Below, one piece after another: positions 50,401 through 61,125 of a DNA stretch of 64,000 nt. Positions within the stretch are counted from its first letter, which is position 1. Each line of letters begins with the position of its first letter. Where the stretch lies: the NCBI GenBank assembly GCA_038380795.1, contig CM076270.1, positions 10,415,001 to 10,479,000 on the forward strand, written 5' to 3'. The stretch comes from Pyrocephalus nanus. Lineage: Eukaryota; Chordata; Aves; Passeriformes; Tyrannidae. Position numbers and translations under genes: made by a program. Below the pieces are notes generated by a model. The model was not told where the DNA came from. It searched no databases and saw only the letters and a list, made by a program, of their open reading frames with translations.

Positions 50401-52584
50401 GGCTGCTGATGGATGGAGTGCTGGAGGAGAAGGTTGTACAGGAATGGAGGTGGTGTCCATGCAGGTGGTGGCCTAGACATCTTTTCTTTCTGCAGGTAGT
50501 GGGGATAGTGCTTAAAACCTACTTGAAATTATTCCAGTGCAAGGTATGGGGAGAAGAGACCTCTTGGACTATGGCCACCATGTTATCCCCAGTGGTCTGT
50601 CCATGCGAGGTTCCTGCTGGCAGCTGTGACCACAGGTCAGCTGCTCAGATGGAAATGTTCTTTCTATTTAGGCTATTCACGGATTGTGGGCAGGTTAAAA
50701 CTGCCTCTGTCCAGTATCAGCTAGGACATTCTTGTAAGCCTTAGGCTGAGCTTTTGCTGTCCCTTCTAGCTGAGCTCTACAGGGACCTGGATCAGCAGAA
50801 CATAGTTTTAGATCCTGCTGAAAACCCAGAGCACATGAAAGTGCCCAGAGCAAGGTGAATCTGAGCACTGCTCTGGTTTATTTGGCCATCAAATAGCCAA
50901 GGCAGCAGTTGGTGTCGGACTGGCAGTCAGAAAGCCACTGCTGAGTCAAACTCCAGTCCTGTATTTTGCAGTAATTAGCAGGTTTGAGCACGTCCTTCCT
51001 TCAGCCAAAAATCCTGGGAGATGACACAAGTCTGTATTTTATTGTATTCATTAATTTAGTGAGCCTGTGTATGTTGTATTTGAGGGAATGTTTTGTGTTC
51101 AGGTTCGTAGAGCTGAATCCGATTCTGTTTTACAGGAGACAGCCCAGTTGTCCATAGCAACCTGAAATTGATTTTTTTCCCCCCTGCCTACTGAAAGCTG
51201 TTCCCTCTTGAATCATCCCTTTAATTTAATACAGTGAGCAGGATGTCCCTGCATGTGGAAACTTTTTTTTTTAACACCAAGTAACCTAGGCAAGAAAAAA
51301 TCCTTATATGAACAACAGCCCTGACTCTGTTGCCACTCGGCATTAGTCCTTTCTGTGCCATTTCCTTGTGCTTCATTTCAGGTACTGGAGGCTGTTATCT
51401 CTATCAGTTAATCACCATTGCTGCCTCAGGGGGATGTCCCCCTACATGCTCCTCTTGGCAGCAGGTCCCTCTTTGTCATGAAACCCTCCAGGCTGCCTTG
51501 GCCCAGTGTATTCGTTATGCTGAAAAGTCTATTCTTTGTAGTGTGTGTAGAATCAGCCCTGTGCTTTCCCCTGACTTGCAGTGGTATCCACATGTGTCAC
51601 TGGTGATGCAGTGGCTCTGGCCCTGGTGTTCCTTGCAATGGGAGTGCCCTGCCCAGCTTTTCATCCTGGCTAGGGGAGAAGGACTGGGGCCTGTGCTGTT
51701 CAGGGCAATGACATTGTTGTCAGGTGTCCCCTCCACCTGTTGCTAATGAGGATGCTCAGGGCCAGGAGCTGCCAGGGGGCTCTGCTGCAGAGACCCAGCA
51801 CGGGTGAAGTGCTGCCTCTGTCTCAGCACTGTTGGTGTGGGTAGCCTGGGGCATATACGGGCCTGGAGGTAAATACATGCTCTGTGTTGACCTTGCTGAA
51901 TAATTTAAACTCAAGAAAGCACTATAATACCTGCTGCTTACAATCTTCTCTGATTTGTACCCCTTTGGTCTTGTTTCCTATACTAGGTCTCTGCTGTTGT
52001 CAAAACCTCTTTTTCTGGGTTTTTCCAGTGGGAGTGGCTTCAGTGGAAGCTGGTTGGAAGGTGTTTGGGAAGAATGGGAGGAATTGCCATGCTGGTTTGC
52101 TCCTATTTAGAAATCCGTGTGGTGCCTGGTGATTCCAAGGGAGTGATTGCCTTGTCATAGGATTGCCAGAGATGAGGAATTTAGGAGAGTTGTGGTTTTG
52201 CTACCTGGAAGAACACTTGACTGTCTTTTGGAAGACCAACAGCTTGTGTGTGGTCAGCACAGATTGCAACCTTTTTCCATATTTCCCCATTTTCACATTT
52301 TCCGCATTTGCCCTTGGATTTTGCACAGAAAGGCAAGACAGCAGAGATTTTCTCCTGTGCTCTTAGTTCTTGCCCTGCTTGTTGTGGAGCCATGGGAGGA
52401 GGAGGTGTTGCTGGGGCAAGGTGTGCTGTGGTAGCAGTTGTACCACCAGAACTTGTCCCTGTTGGCTGTTCCGTGGAGAGAGAAGCAAGCTGCTGCTTGC
52501 ATCTACACTTGGGCCATTAGCACAAATTGCACCAATCTGTGCTGTGAAATTCCTGCCTTTTCCTGGCTTGTTTTATGAAAAGTT
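47481..52584. other. Noncoding stretch, no gene recognised
   Basis: No gene is recognised. A 17-bp imperfect direct repeat (gtgagtacttgggg, gtgagtgcttgggg) occurs at 49131-49161. T11 (49766-49776) and T10 (51263-51272) runs are present. A good acceptor, ccttgtgcttcatttcag, ends at 51381 and is followed by an open frame to 51746, but there is no good donor and the translation is rich in C and W. Sequence from 50140 to 50700 is GT-rich and unremarkable. Confidence 0.55.
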
Positions 52585-52608
52585 AAAAAAAAAAAGGGGG
52601 GGGGGGGG
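52585..52608. repeat. A11-G13 homopurine tract
   Basis: Eleven A (52585-52595) run directly into thirteen G (52596-52608), then AA. It is the longest G-run in the window. The tract is a candidate for triplex or G-quadruplex formation and for sequencing or assembly error in homopolymer length. Confidence 0.85.
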
Positions 52609-52695
52609 AACGGCACGAAATCAATATGGCAGAGGCGTCGGTTGCGTGTTCACCTGCTGTCACTGCGAGAGGAAGCCGTGTCACTTGACACGTCT
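52609..52695. promoter_or_regulatory. Short, sharp CpG cluster
   Basis: Eight CpGs occur in about 87 bases immediately after the A11-G13 tract, then stop abruptly. A 20-codon frame starts at an ATG at 52626 (MAEASVACSPAVTARGSRVT) and ends in TGA at 52688. The density contrast with the flanks suggests an inserted or unmethylated segment, an old first-exon-like sequence or a retrocopy piece. No source sequence is recognised. Confidence 0.25.
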
Positions 52696-53499
52696 GGTGT
52701 ATGGCACTTGTTGAGAAGATAGTTATTTCATCTTTCTCTATTTTTTTCGCATCAGTCAAAAAATGGTTTGTTTAATGTGCATCATCTTAACATTTCACTG
52801 AATAAGCTACCCAAAAAGGTTAATCTCCAATTCTGTAATGCTTTTACTGTCGCATCCAGCTGCTTCAGAGACAGCAATGAGTGTATCTCTAATGATGACT
52901 TCCAGATGCAGAAGTAGCAGAGGCATCTACTTCTTTCAGGTGCCAAAACTGAGACAAGGCCTGTTTTTTCAGAACACTTCATGTTTTGTAGCACTGTACA
53001 TGATTATAGTACAAGTCTCAATTAAAGGTTGAACAGAAAATTTCAGTCTCTGACTGGTAGTTCTTGTCTCCTGGACATGGTCTTTCTGTATCTTAGCCAG
53101 GAAAGGCAAAGCAATAAATATGTGGGAAAAAATTCATTTATGTGACTTTGCTTGTATTGTTCAGAAGGTTTATGGCAGAGGCATAAACAGGATCTAATCT
53201 TTCCAAGTGATGCTAAGCTGCCAGACCACAAAGCATCCTTTCTGGTCTCCTTACCATGCCTGCCTTGCATGCTCCCCATCTTCTGAAAACTGAATGAAGG
53301 CTAGGAGACCACTGTCCCACATGGCTGCAGCCTCCTTATTGACATGACTTGGCTTTCATACACCACTAGCAAGTAGAGTCTTCAGGTCTCAGTGAGTGTG
53401 TGCCCATGTTGTCATTCCTCCTTTCAACAGGAGTACTGCCTGCCTGAGAGATGGGTATGATCTGGCTGGGCTAAGCACAAGTTCCTCGACTGTTTTCTG

Positions 53500-54170
53500 T
53501 AACTTCTGTCAGCAGGATATTTGTAAATTTAAATGCTTCCTCACAGAAGTATCAAAGGAATTAAGGCCACTTTTCAGCATGAACATGAAAGGCTTTCGCG
53601 CACTGGTGCAGCAAGGATTGCCATGGAGAACAAAGGCTTTTGCTAATCGCTTCTAATGCCTTTCAAGTTTATGCCTCATTTTTTCCCCTTTTTCAGACAG
53701 CCTCCCAGAGTAGAGACTTCAGTGACTGACTCACCAAATAATTAACAGGAGGAGGACTCCATCTCTGAAACTTTTGAACACCTCTTCTAATTTTCTTAAA
53801 CCAGCCAGTACTCTGGCCAGGATCCAATTTGTGTAATTACATTTGACCTAACTTAATCCCTTGGCAGTTTCAATTGCATGTGGTAGTCGTCTTGGCTCCC
53901 TGTCCTGGGCTGCCATTCAATGCTACTCCATGGTTTTCAACAGCTGTTGTAATTCAGCTGTAGAAGTGGGTGTATTTTCTTGGTGGAAGCATTCCTCATA
54001 TCTCTATCCCTTGCTAAACGTCCTTATCTCACTAGTATTTTGGGAGGTAACATGTCTGATGCTGCAGATGATCTTGCTGAAGTCCTTGGAGCTCTTTTCA
54101 CTCTTAAAGATGAGCATACATTTAAACTCTTATTAGTTAGTCCATCAAATATTTTTAGATACTTTTGAGT
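53500..54170. other. Possible conserved noncoding block
   Basis: The block contains gccatggagaacaaaggc (a SOX/TCF-like AACAAAG core), gtgtaattacatttgacc with a TAATTA homeodomain core, and two protein-like short frames ending near 53656 and 54168 (MSDAADDLAEVLGALFTLKD in the second). No splice sites frame these translations well. Either ancient coding fragments or a regulatory block would fit; neither is proven. Confidence 0.2.
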
Positions 54171-56999
54171 TTTTCGTCTTCATTAAGAGGCATTTATGTC
54201 TCTGTCTCCTCAGATAGTGTGTGCCACGTTAGGGACTTTATTGGTGCAGGTATTCCTCTTTAGCATTGGAAACAGTACTTCTGTTATCAAATCTGTGTTA
54301 AATAGGAGTTTGTCACCTTCCTGTGCTGACAGCAGTTGGGCTGGCTGGCTCTAAGTGTTGGCATTGGTAAGAGTGCAAGTGATGAAGGAAAGCAAAAGCC
54401 CAGGGCAGCTGAGAAGGATTGCAGAGGAAAAAAAACACATCCCAAGTAGAAACTTGGAGATGGAAAAAGTGCAGCAGCCAAAGGGACAGTTGGATGGATG
54501 ATGCATGTGAAAAAGAAGACCCTGAGTTGTTGCATTGGCACATGCTTAGATGTGCAACAGGTATCTTGTTTTCACAGCAGGTGGCATATTGAGTGTTTCT
54601 TGGCTTCAGCCCTCGGAAAAGGCGTATTTGTTATAAAGCCACTTGATCCTTTGGGGCCAGGAGCAGCCCCTGCTGAGAGGAGACAGGAATTTAGATGAGA
54701 TGGGGTGCAAAGGTGATCTACTGCTGAAAGATGCAGTTGTGGCAAATTGCCTTCTACCACTTAGCTCTGCTTTTCTGAGAGTCTCCAGAAGTAGGATGGG
54801 AAATGTATTTTTGCTGCTCTCCCTTTTTACTTGTTATCTCTCATAATATTTGGGATGTTCTTAATGTTTAGAACTCTCCCCTGTGTTTCCAGACACTGCT
54901 CAATCTAAATCCTTTCCTTATTCTTTCTACATTGTCAACATACCCTTGGGTTTATGAGAAAGATTTCATTTTGCTAGGTGGAATATCCTAAAGATGGAGG
55001 TAAGGACTGTGTTGGGAACACAGAAGTTATTCAGCCATTCATAAGGCCTAACTTTGATCCTCTGGGTCTCTCCCATAATTACACACATTTAAATCTCAGA
55101 GTAGACTAGAAGTCTTGTCTCTCTTGTTTTCAGTAACAATGTAAATAAAGTCACCAGTGGTAACATTAAGATTTGTCCTCTGTCACAGTACATAAATGTT
55201 TGGAGTTGGAGACATTTTATTTTGATGTGTGAGGCCTATAACTTACAGCCTGGCAGAACTTTCTGCAAAATCCATGAACACTTTGTTAGAACAGAGATTT
55301 ATCAAACCCTTATGGTGGTTGCCAGAGAAAGTGTGGCCAGATCTGAGTGGTGGCTCACAATGTATCTATAGTCATTAATGTTGCTTTTGAAGATCTGTTT
55401 GCATGTTAAATAATGGGGTGGGAAAAATTCCACTTCCGAGTTGTTGGGTTTTCCTTTACTAGTGGACTGTACTGTCTAACATACTGAAGACAGTTATTTT
55501 ATTTTCCATATTTCAGAGTACTTTGTAACTGGGGTGTGCCTGAATGCATCAGCCTTTGGATGTGAGTGTCTTCTCTTGAAACAATCTCGTGATATCCAAC
55601 TGTCTGCTCTGTCGGGGTAAGAAGAGAAATGCACATGCAGAGATTGAGAATGTGGTTTGGGCAGAAGCAGAACAGCAAGAGAAGTCAATCAGTACTGGTA
55701 CCTCAGCTGGTAAATTTTGGAAATAGGGAACTTTTCATGGAGAAAGAGGGGGGAAAAATGTAAATCTGTCCACTGTAAATAAGACATTCTAAACTTAAGT
55801 TGCAGCAAGAGAAATTTAGCTGAGGCATTGGTGATGATCTCCTGCATTAAAGCTGATAGTTTGAAAGGCAAAGCTCAGTGTATCTGTGCAGAATGAGCTG
55901 TGTGGTTTGATGATGGATTGATGCAACAGCAATTAACTCTGGTGCTCAGTGTCTTTGTTACCTGAATGGTGATGTTGTTCTGGAGGGAAGTATAAGCTCA
56001 GTGAGAAGAAGAGGTTTAATCCTCTGTTGTTGGCATGCAGCATAAACTTGTGGTAAAAACAGGAGGTTTTATCAATTCTGGCTCCTTTGTAGAAAGTTTC
56101 TGGGAGTTTGGTTCTCTTCTGTGGTTCATGTAAGAGTTTTACTCTCAGGTGGGCAATGTTACCTGTTTTATAGTGACATGAGAACACAATGCTACAAATA
56201 CAGATAAACTGAGCAAAACACAAATATCATGTGGAACATGGAGAGATTGGAGCCAGGGCTGATGAAATGGAGGAAAGTTTAATTTTTCTTCTCTTGCTTC
56301 TCTGTTCTTGTTCTCCATTGTGTTTCTTTGTTGTGTCTTGACAGCAAACACAGCAGGGTCTTCCTGAGTTTAAAAATGCTGGCTCACCAGCTGGGTCTTG
56401 AAATGATATCCTGAGGATGGCTGCTCCTTTAGTTCCCTTGCTTCTTCCTCCCTTCCATGGGAGCTGCTGCTGATAAACTGAGCCTGGGCTCAGGCAGCTT
56501 CTGAGCCATCAGACTGAGAAGAGTGGGATTCAGGTGCTTTGTCTTCCTCAGGCTGGTTAAGAAGATCAGTGGGATACCTGTCTTATCTCATAGGACGTCT
56601 GAAATTCAGTGGGAAGTTCTTCAACCTCTTGTTGGACTTTGGTTTCTCTAGTAATTATATTTCATTCTTGGTGTCAGCAAATACTGGTGTCTCCCCTCGA
56701 GTTACACTAGTGTCTTATTGCTTGTTATCGTCCTCTGCTTAGCAGAGATAAGCTGTTGTGTCCCAGGGGTATGGCAACATGGTAGAAACTTTCAAATAGT
56801 GCTAAGAAATGCAGATGGTGTCAAAAGAGAAATAAGGGATGCCTTTCTGAAGTCACCTTTGTACGTTTTTGTTCTCTTCTCCTCCACCACCCCCCCCCTT
56901 GAGCTTTTCAATTCCAGCAACTATCTGTTGAAATCTTGAAAGCAAAATGCATTCATGGAAAGATACAATTTACTGTGTGCCCCCCTGATCTTTTGATCT

Positions 57000-57310
57000 C
57001 AATCAATCAAATAAATCCAAGACCTTGCAGTTCACCTTGTTTCGAGGACGGTTAATAAGTTGAACGGTTGTGCCAATGGCAGTGATGGCTTTCCAGCCTT
57101 GTGCTTCTTTTATTATTGTTATTATTTTTTATGAATCTGACCTTTCGGACTGGTCAGGGTAAGATTATTTGCAAAGAATACTCCATAAATATGCCTGTCA
57201 GGACCAGAGTTAACATTCAAGCATTGCTGCTTAGCAAAAGAAAACAGTATACCAAAGTTCAATTTAGATTTCCCTGCAGAGTTGAAAATAATGACAAGAC
57301 TCCCTTAAAA
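57000..57310. other. Possible conserved AT-rich block
   Basis: AT-rich sequence with an aatcaatcaaataaatcc start, an isolated CpG group (tttcgaggacggttaat, gaacggttg) and a frame open from 57101 to 57322 whose second half reads protein-like (KEYSINMPVRTRVNIQ). The T-rich ttattattgttattatt part at 57112-57128 is simple sequence. No gene is recognised. Confidence 0.2.
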
Positions 57311-58104
57311 TGGCAGGGATGATCCTGCCACCTCTATGGGAGTGGCTGCCTTGCAGTCCTGCAGCACTATGCAGCTCTGTGCCTGGGTAACTTGGTGGCT
57401 CCACCTGAAATTTGGTGTCTGGCATCTGATGCTGGGGCTCACTTGGGGTGGAGGATCCCTGGGTGTATCTCCTGACTCTTCAAGGTGCCAGCTCAGTCAA
57501 TTAGTAGTTTTCTTTGATTTCGCAACTTTTTTTTTTCCTCTACTACTGTGCTCCTTGCTTTCACTTGCAAATGAGATTTTGTGGAGCTTCTCTAAGCTCT
57601 GTCCTGCAAAGCCATCCTGTTCCCATCCTTGCACTCGATTCTCGCCTTCAGTGCAAGCCAGCGTGTGTTCCAGGAGTGGCTTAGGAGAGCCCTAGTGCAT
57701 CCTGGTATGTTGTGAGTTGTGTCCTGTGGGTTGCTTGCTGTGATCTCTGAGTGCTTTGAGAACCCCAGATTTCGGTGGGAAGCTGGTTCCTTTTTACCTT
57801 GTTGTGACTGTTCATGGAAACAGTTCCTAGTTGTCTCCCACCTAATATTTGCCACTGAGGAGGCTTGCAGCATCCAGTGGCAAGAATCTTGCTTTACTGT
57901 CAGGAAATATAATGGCGATTGTCAGTGTTTCTGCTGTCCTGTCAGCAGAATCGACTCCTCTGGGTGGGAACAGCATGAGGAGTGAAACTGGGAGCCAGCA
58001 GCTGCTTTGAAGGCATTAACTTGCAGTGTTTGAAAGCCACACAGTCTATTGTATAGAAATAGTTTGTCAGAAGTATGTGGCTCTTCTGAGGTTATCTATT
58101 CTTC

Positions 58105-58200
58105 CTTCCATAGATGAGAAAGTGAAGGTATTGAAGATCGCTTGCTTTGACCACAGGAAGTTCATGTTAGTGGAGCTCTGAGGCTGGGTCTGAAACTCAG
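58105..58200 (-). repeat. MIR SINE relic (antisense)
   Basis: The + strand order ccatagatgagaaagtgaag, gcttgctttgaccacagg, ttagtggagctctgaggctg, then ggtctgaaactcag follows the reverse-complement MIR core (CAGATGAGGAAACTGAGG, ACTTGCCCAAGGTCACACAG, GTGGCAGAGCTGGGATT, CGAACCCAG) colinearly over about 95 bases. Divergence is high, as expected for an element that inserted before amniotes diversified. Confidence 0.55.
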
Positions 58201-58869
58201 TTAGGTTTGGCCAAAAAAAAAGAAAAAAAGCTCCGTGTGGTGAAAGGCAGCAAGTTCCCTGAGAAAAGTTATGCCATCAATTGAGAAAGTAGAATGGGAC
58301 TTGGTGGTGAAATAATAGTGCAAAAAGCAATGCAGCTTGTGGAAGGTCATGCAGCACCTCTATGCCGATCCCTGCTACAGCTCAGCAGCTCTTGGTCCAA
58401 GTCAGCAGCGCTGTAACTTGCAGTGAAGCAGATGGGTCTGGTTCTCTGTCAGCACTGGCTGAGAAGTTTCAAAATAAAATAAATTTATCTTTAGGCCCAT
58501 CTTCAAATCCAGAAGTCGTTTTTCTGACACCTGTAAATAACCCTTTTCTGGATTTACCAGCCTTGCTCATAAAAGGAGAAGATATGGGAGAAAAGAACTG
58601 AGAATGGCAGAGCAGTGCTTTTGTTGTGTGGTGCCATACCCTCACAAGCCTAATGGCCATGCCATGAGCTGGGGAGAGGTGTCCCCATCCCCATGGACAG
58701 CTGCCATCCTTCAGGTGCCAAGGGGAAAAGCCCTTCCACATGCAGGAATTTTGCATGGCCCAGAAGGTGACGCTCTTTTTTTTTCTTATTCCAAAAGGGA
58801 CTGGCAATTAGCAGCAGGGGTAATAGCCACCTGGAATTAAATTGTATGGAGGCATGAGAAATAGTTGGT
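58201..58869. other. Noncoding stretch, no gene recognised
   Basis: Unique sequence with an A9/GA7 purine run at 58213-58229 and a T9 run near 58776-58784. Overlapping short frames on both strands carry no domain motifs. Confidence 0.5.
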
Positions 58870-59215
58870 TATATTTAGAAATATCTATTGCATATATATA
58901 TCTCTTAAGAAACATGTTGGAGATGCCATATCCATAAATACTAATAAGGCTGTTTGATTCCAATTTTCAGGTAAGATTAACATTTTATTGAGTATTATAT
59001 CTGTCACATTCAATGCTTTAGTGTACCATCCTCTCAGGCTTATTAGCATAATTGCAGTGCTTAAGCAACAATAAAAAATTCAACAGTAAAATAGCGGTTA
59101 GCACAGGCAATTTGTTATCAAAAGCTTTTACTTAAGGACAGCTTTTGAGCATATTTATTATCCAGTTAGGGCTATACATTATTTTTATTTAGAAAAACAA
59201 GAGGGAAACATTGTA
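58870..59215 (+). other. AT-rich block, possible conserved element around a splice-like junction
   Basis: This is AT-rich, nearly CpG-free DNA with many TAAT/ATTA cores (ctaataagg, cttattagcataattgc, tatttattatcc) and little simple repeat. Its texture resembles deeply conserved noncoding elements of long vertebrate genes. It encloses the AG|GTAAGA junction at 58970/58971, and published recursive splice sites often lie inside such conserved islands. Confidence 0.3.
58950..58980 (+). other. Candidate recursive splice site (AG|GTAAGA)
   Basis: The sequence tgtttgattccaattttcag|gtaagattaac joins a pyrimidine-rich 3' splice site (AG at 58969-58970) to a strong 5' splice site (from 58971). A ctaataa branch-point-like string (58941-58947) lies about 24 nt upstream of the AG, a normal distance. 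The same arrangement occurs at 12136/12137, about 46.8 kb away on the same strand. Confidence 0.35.
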
Positions 59216-60999
59216 GGTTTTTTTTTTCTTTTTTTTAATGTCTAAATCAGAAGGCCTGAAAATTGGTCACAGCCTTTTTCTGTTTCTTAAAATTGCTCAG
59301 CAAATTCATTTGGAGTGGGAAGGCAAGGCAGCAAAACAAACTCAGGTCCGGAGCAGGATTGTGACGTTAATAACTTGGCAGAACAATTCTGTTGAATTCT
59401 GATGCTGACCTGGATTCCCTCGTTGTATCCCAGACCCTGAAGACACTGTCCTCCCCCTCTGTGGCCGATGGCACTGTCACCAGAGCAGCACAAAGGCAGG
59501 AGTGGCCCAGCCTCTTGTCCCACCACTGGCTGCAGCTTGGGAGTCAATGTAGCCATGTGCTGCAGGGGTGATGCATTTGCAGACAAGGGGAGGGACTGGA
59601 TGGGACCTGCAGGAAAATGGACTTTGATGTCAGTGCTGGTTATCTCTGAGGCTGGAGCAGAGGAGCATGGCCTGGCACTGTGACAGTGCTGCACACTCCC
59701 TCTGTTCCTTTTCTCACTTTGAGGACATTTATGGGAACAGTCCTTTCCCAGAAGATATATAGCATGGATGCGAATGCACGTCTGTTTTTGTGCATGCACC
59801 TGCTTGTGCACATACACACAGAAAGTCCCTGTTGCCAGCATGGCAAAATTTCATGTATTTTAATTTTCGATGTGTATTTTAAATAAAAAGTTGTACCTCA
59901 TAAATGAAGAAGTAAATGAGTTTTAAACAACACAAGAAATCCTTAGACTAAGAAGTCCATTGAGAAAAGCACATGTATGTGGTGAGAGGAAGACTTGCTG
60001 TGGTTGCTTGTGATTCCTTTGCTAGTGGAGCCTTTTTACAGACCGTCTCTCTGTTTGCTTTTGCTCCTCCAACACCCTTCAGACTTGTAAACGTATCTGG
60101 TTTTTTTGCTCCCATTTTGACTGTTGTCTAAGTTTACCATGAGGAGAAGTGAAGGCAGTGCTGCTGCCACAGGGAAGAAGCTTGTGTTCATAGTGAAACA
60201 GGATGTGCAAGCAGGTTGTAGGAATTGGGAAGGGAGCACATGGAAGCAGGTGAAACTAAGCTGGGCATGTATTAGAGAAGTGATGTGCTTGTGGGGTCCT
60301 CTTCACAGACAGCTTCTTCTGTGAATATGTAGAGTTTGAAAGGAGCTGGTTGTTTCAGATCCCTTTTTTTGAGGGTGGGATAAAAACACAATGTTATTAT
60401 TCAGAGATGAATTTTATGTTTCAGATTCGAGGGTAGTTGAGTATTGCATTGGTGCACAGCTCACTCTCATGAAACTGCCTAGCACTGCATGGTGTTTAGA
60501 CTTGCTGTCAACAGAGAGCTTGGTGATGCTCCTGGGAATATGAGTACACAGAAAATGACTAAAGCTAAACTTCCTGGGAACTTTGCTCTCGGTGGAAATT
60601 TAACTGCGATTTGAATTGCCATTGAAGTATGTGCTCTCTGCCTCTATGATCACCTCTAGGAATGGGGACTTGTTGCTGCTCTCTCAGGAACAAACAGATT
60701 CCTGCACAGACCTGCAGCTCCCCACTGTTGCTCCCTCAGGCTTTGCTTGTCTGGGTTTGGTAGTGCCCAAGGCATGAGCTACCTGAACATCTCCTGCTTG
60801 CATCTGGCCTTGTAGCTAGGAGAGAGTTTTCTGCTAGGGCAAGGGAAGCACGCTTATAGGTCCTGTGCACAGGCACAGGGTTCCACATTCATAGCAGGAG
60901 CTGGGGGACCATGGAAAGTGTTTTCTTGGGGTGTTGACGTGGTCGAGGACGTTTTCGTGTGGCTCCCACCTGGGATCTATAGTCCTCCAGCACTTTAGG
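59216..60999. other. Noncoding stretch, no gene recognised
   Basis: Starts with a T10-C-T8 tract (59218-59236). A 184-codon minus-strand frame at 59287-59841 has no recognisable domain and overlaps open frames on the + strand. An AATAAA string near 59882 could serve as a poly(A) signal, but no gene body precedes it. The remainder is unique sequence. Confidence 0.5.
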
Positions 61000-61125
61000 G
61001 AGAAAGGACCTTGCAGGTCTCTTGTGCCGCTCCTGGCTCAAAACAGGGTTAACTTCAAGGTTGGATGAGGCTGCTCAGAGCTTGTCAAGACAGTAGTGGC
61101 CTGGTGTGATCTTGAGGGGTGATGA
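61000..61125 (-). mobile_element. CR1 LINE 3' fragment (antisense, older)
   Basis: On the + strand gaaaggaccttgcaggtct, ctcctggctcaaaacagggt, taacttcaaggttggatgag and gctgctcagagcttgtcaag follow the reverse complement of CR1 subfamilies with the 'CTCAGAGCAGGGTTAACTTCAAAGTTGGATCAGGTTGCTCAGGGCTTGTC' signature. The copy is more diverged than the 36.2 kb one and is a different subfamily. It is 5'-truncated with no coding part. Confidence 0.75.

Larger units (their letters stand above)
52696..58104. other. Noncoding stretch with AT-rich blocks
   Basis: No known gene. The segments 53500-54170 and 57000-57310 look like possible conserved elements and are listed separately. The 54880-56340 part is AT-rich unique DNA. 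A C9 run lies at 56890-56898 and a T10 run at 57527-57536. A 119-codon frame at 57336-57695 has no recognisable domain. Confidence 0.5.

Noticed and set aside
59287..59841. 184-codon minus-strand open frame
   Set aside because: No domain, signal or membrane motif is visible. It is rich in C, H, S, P and Q, typical of the complement of GT-rich DNA, and overlaps open + strand frames.
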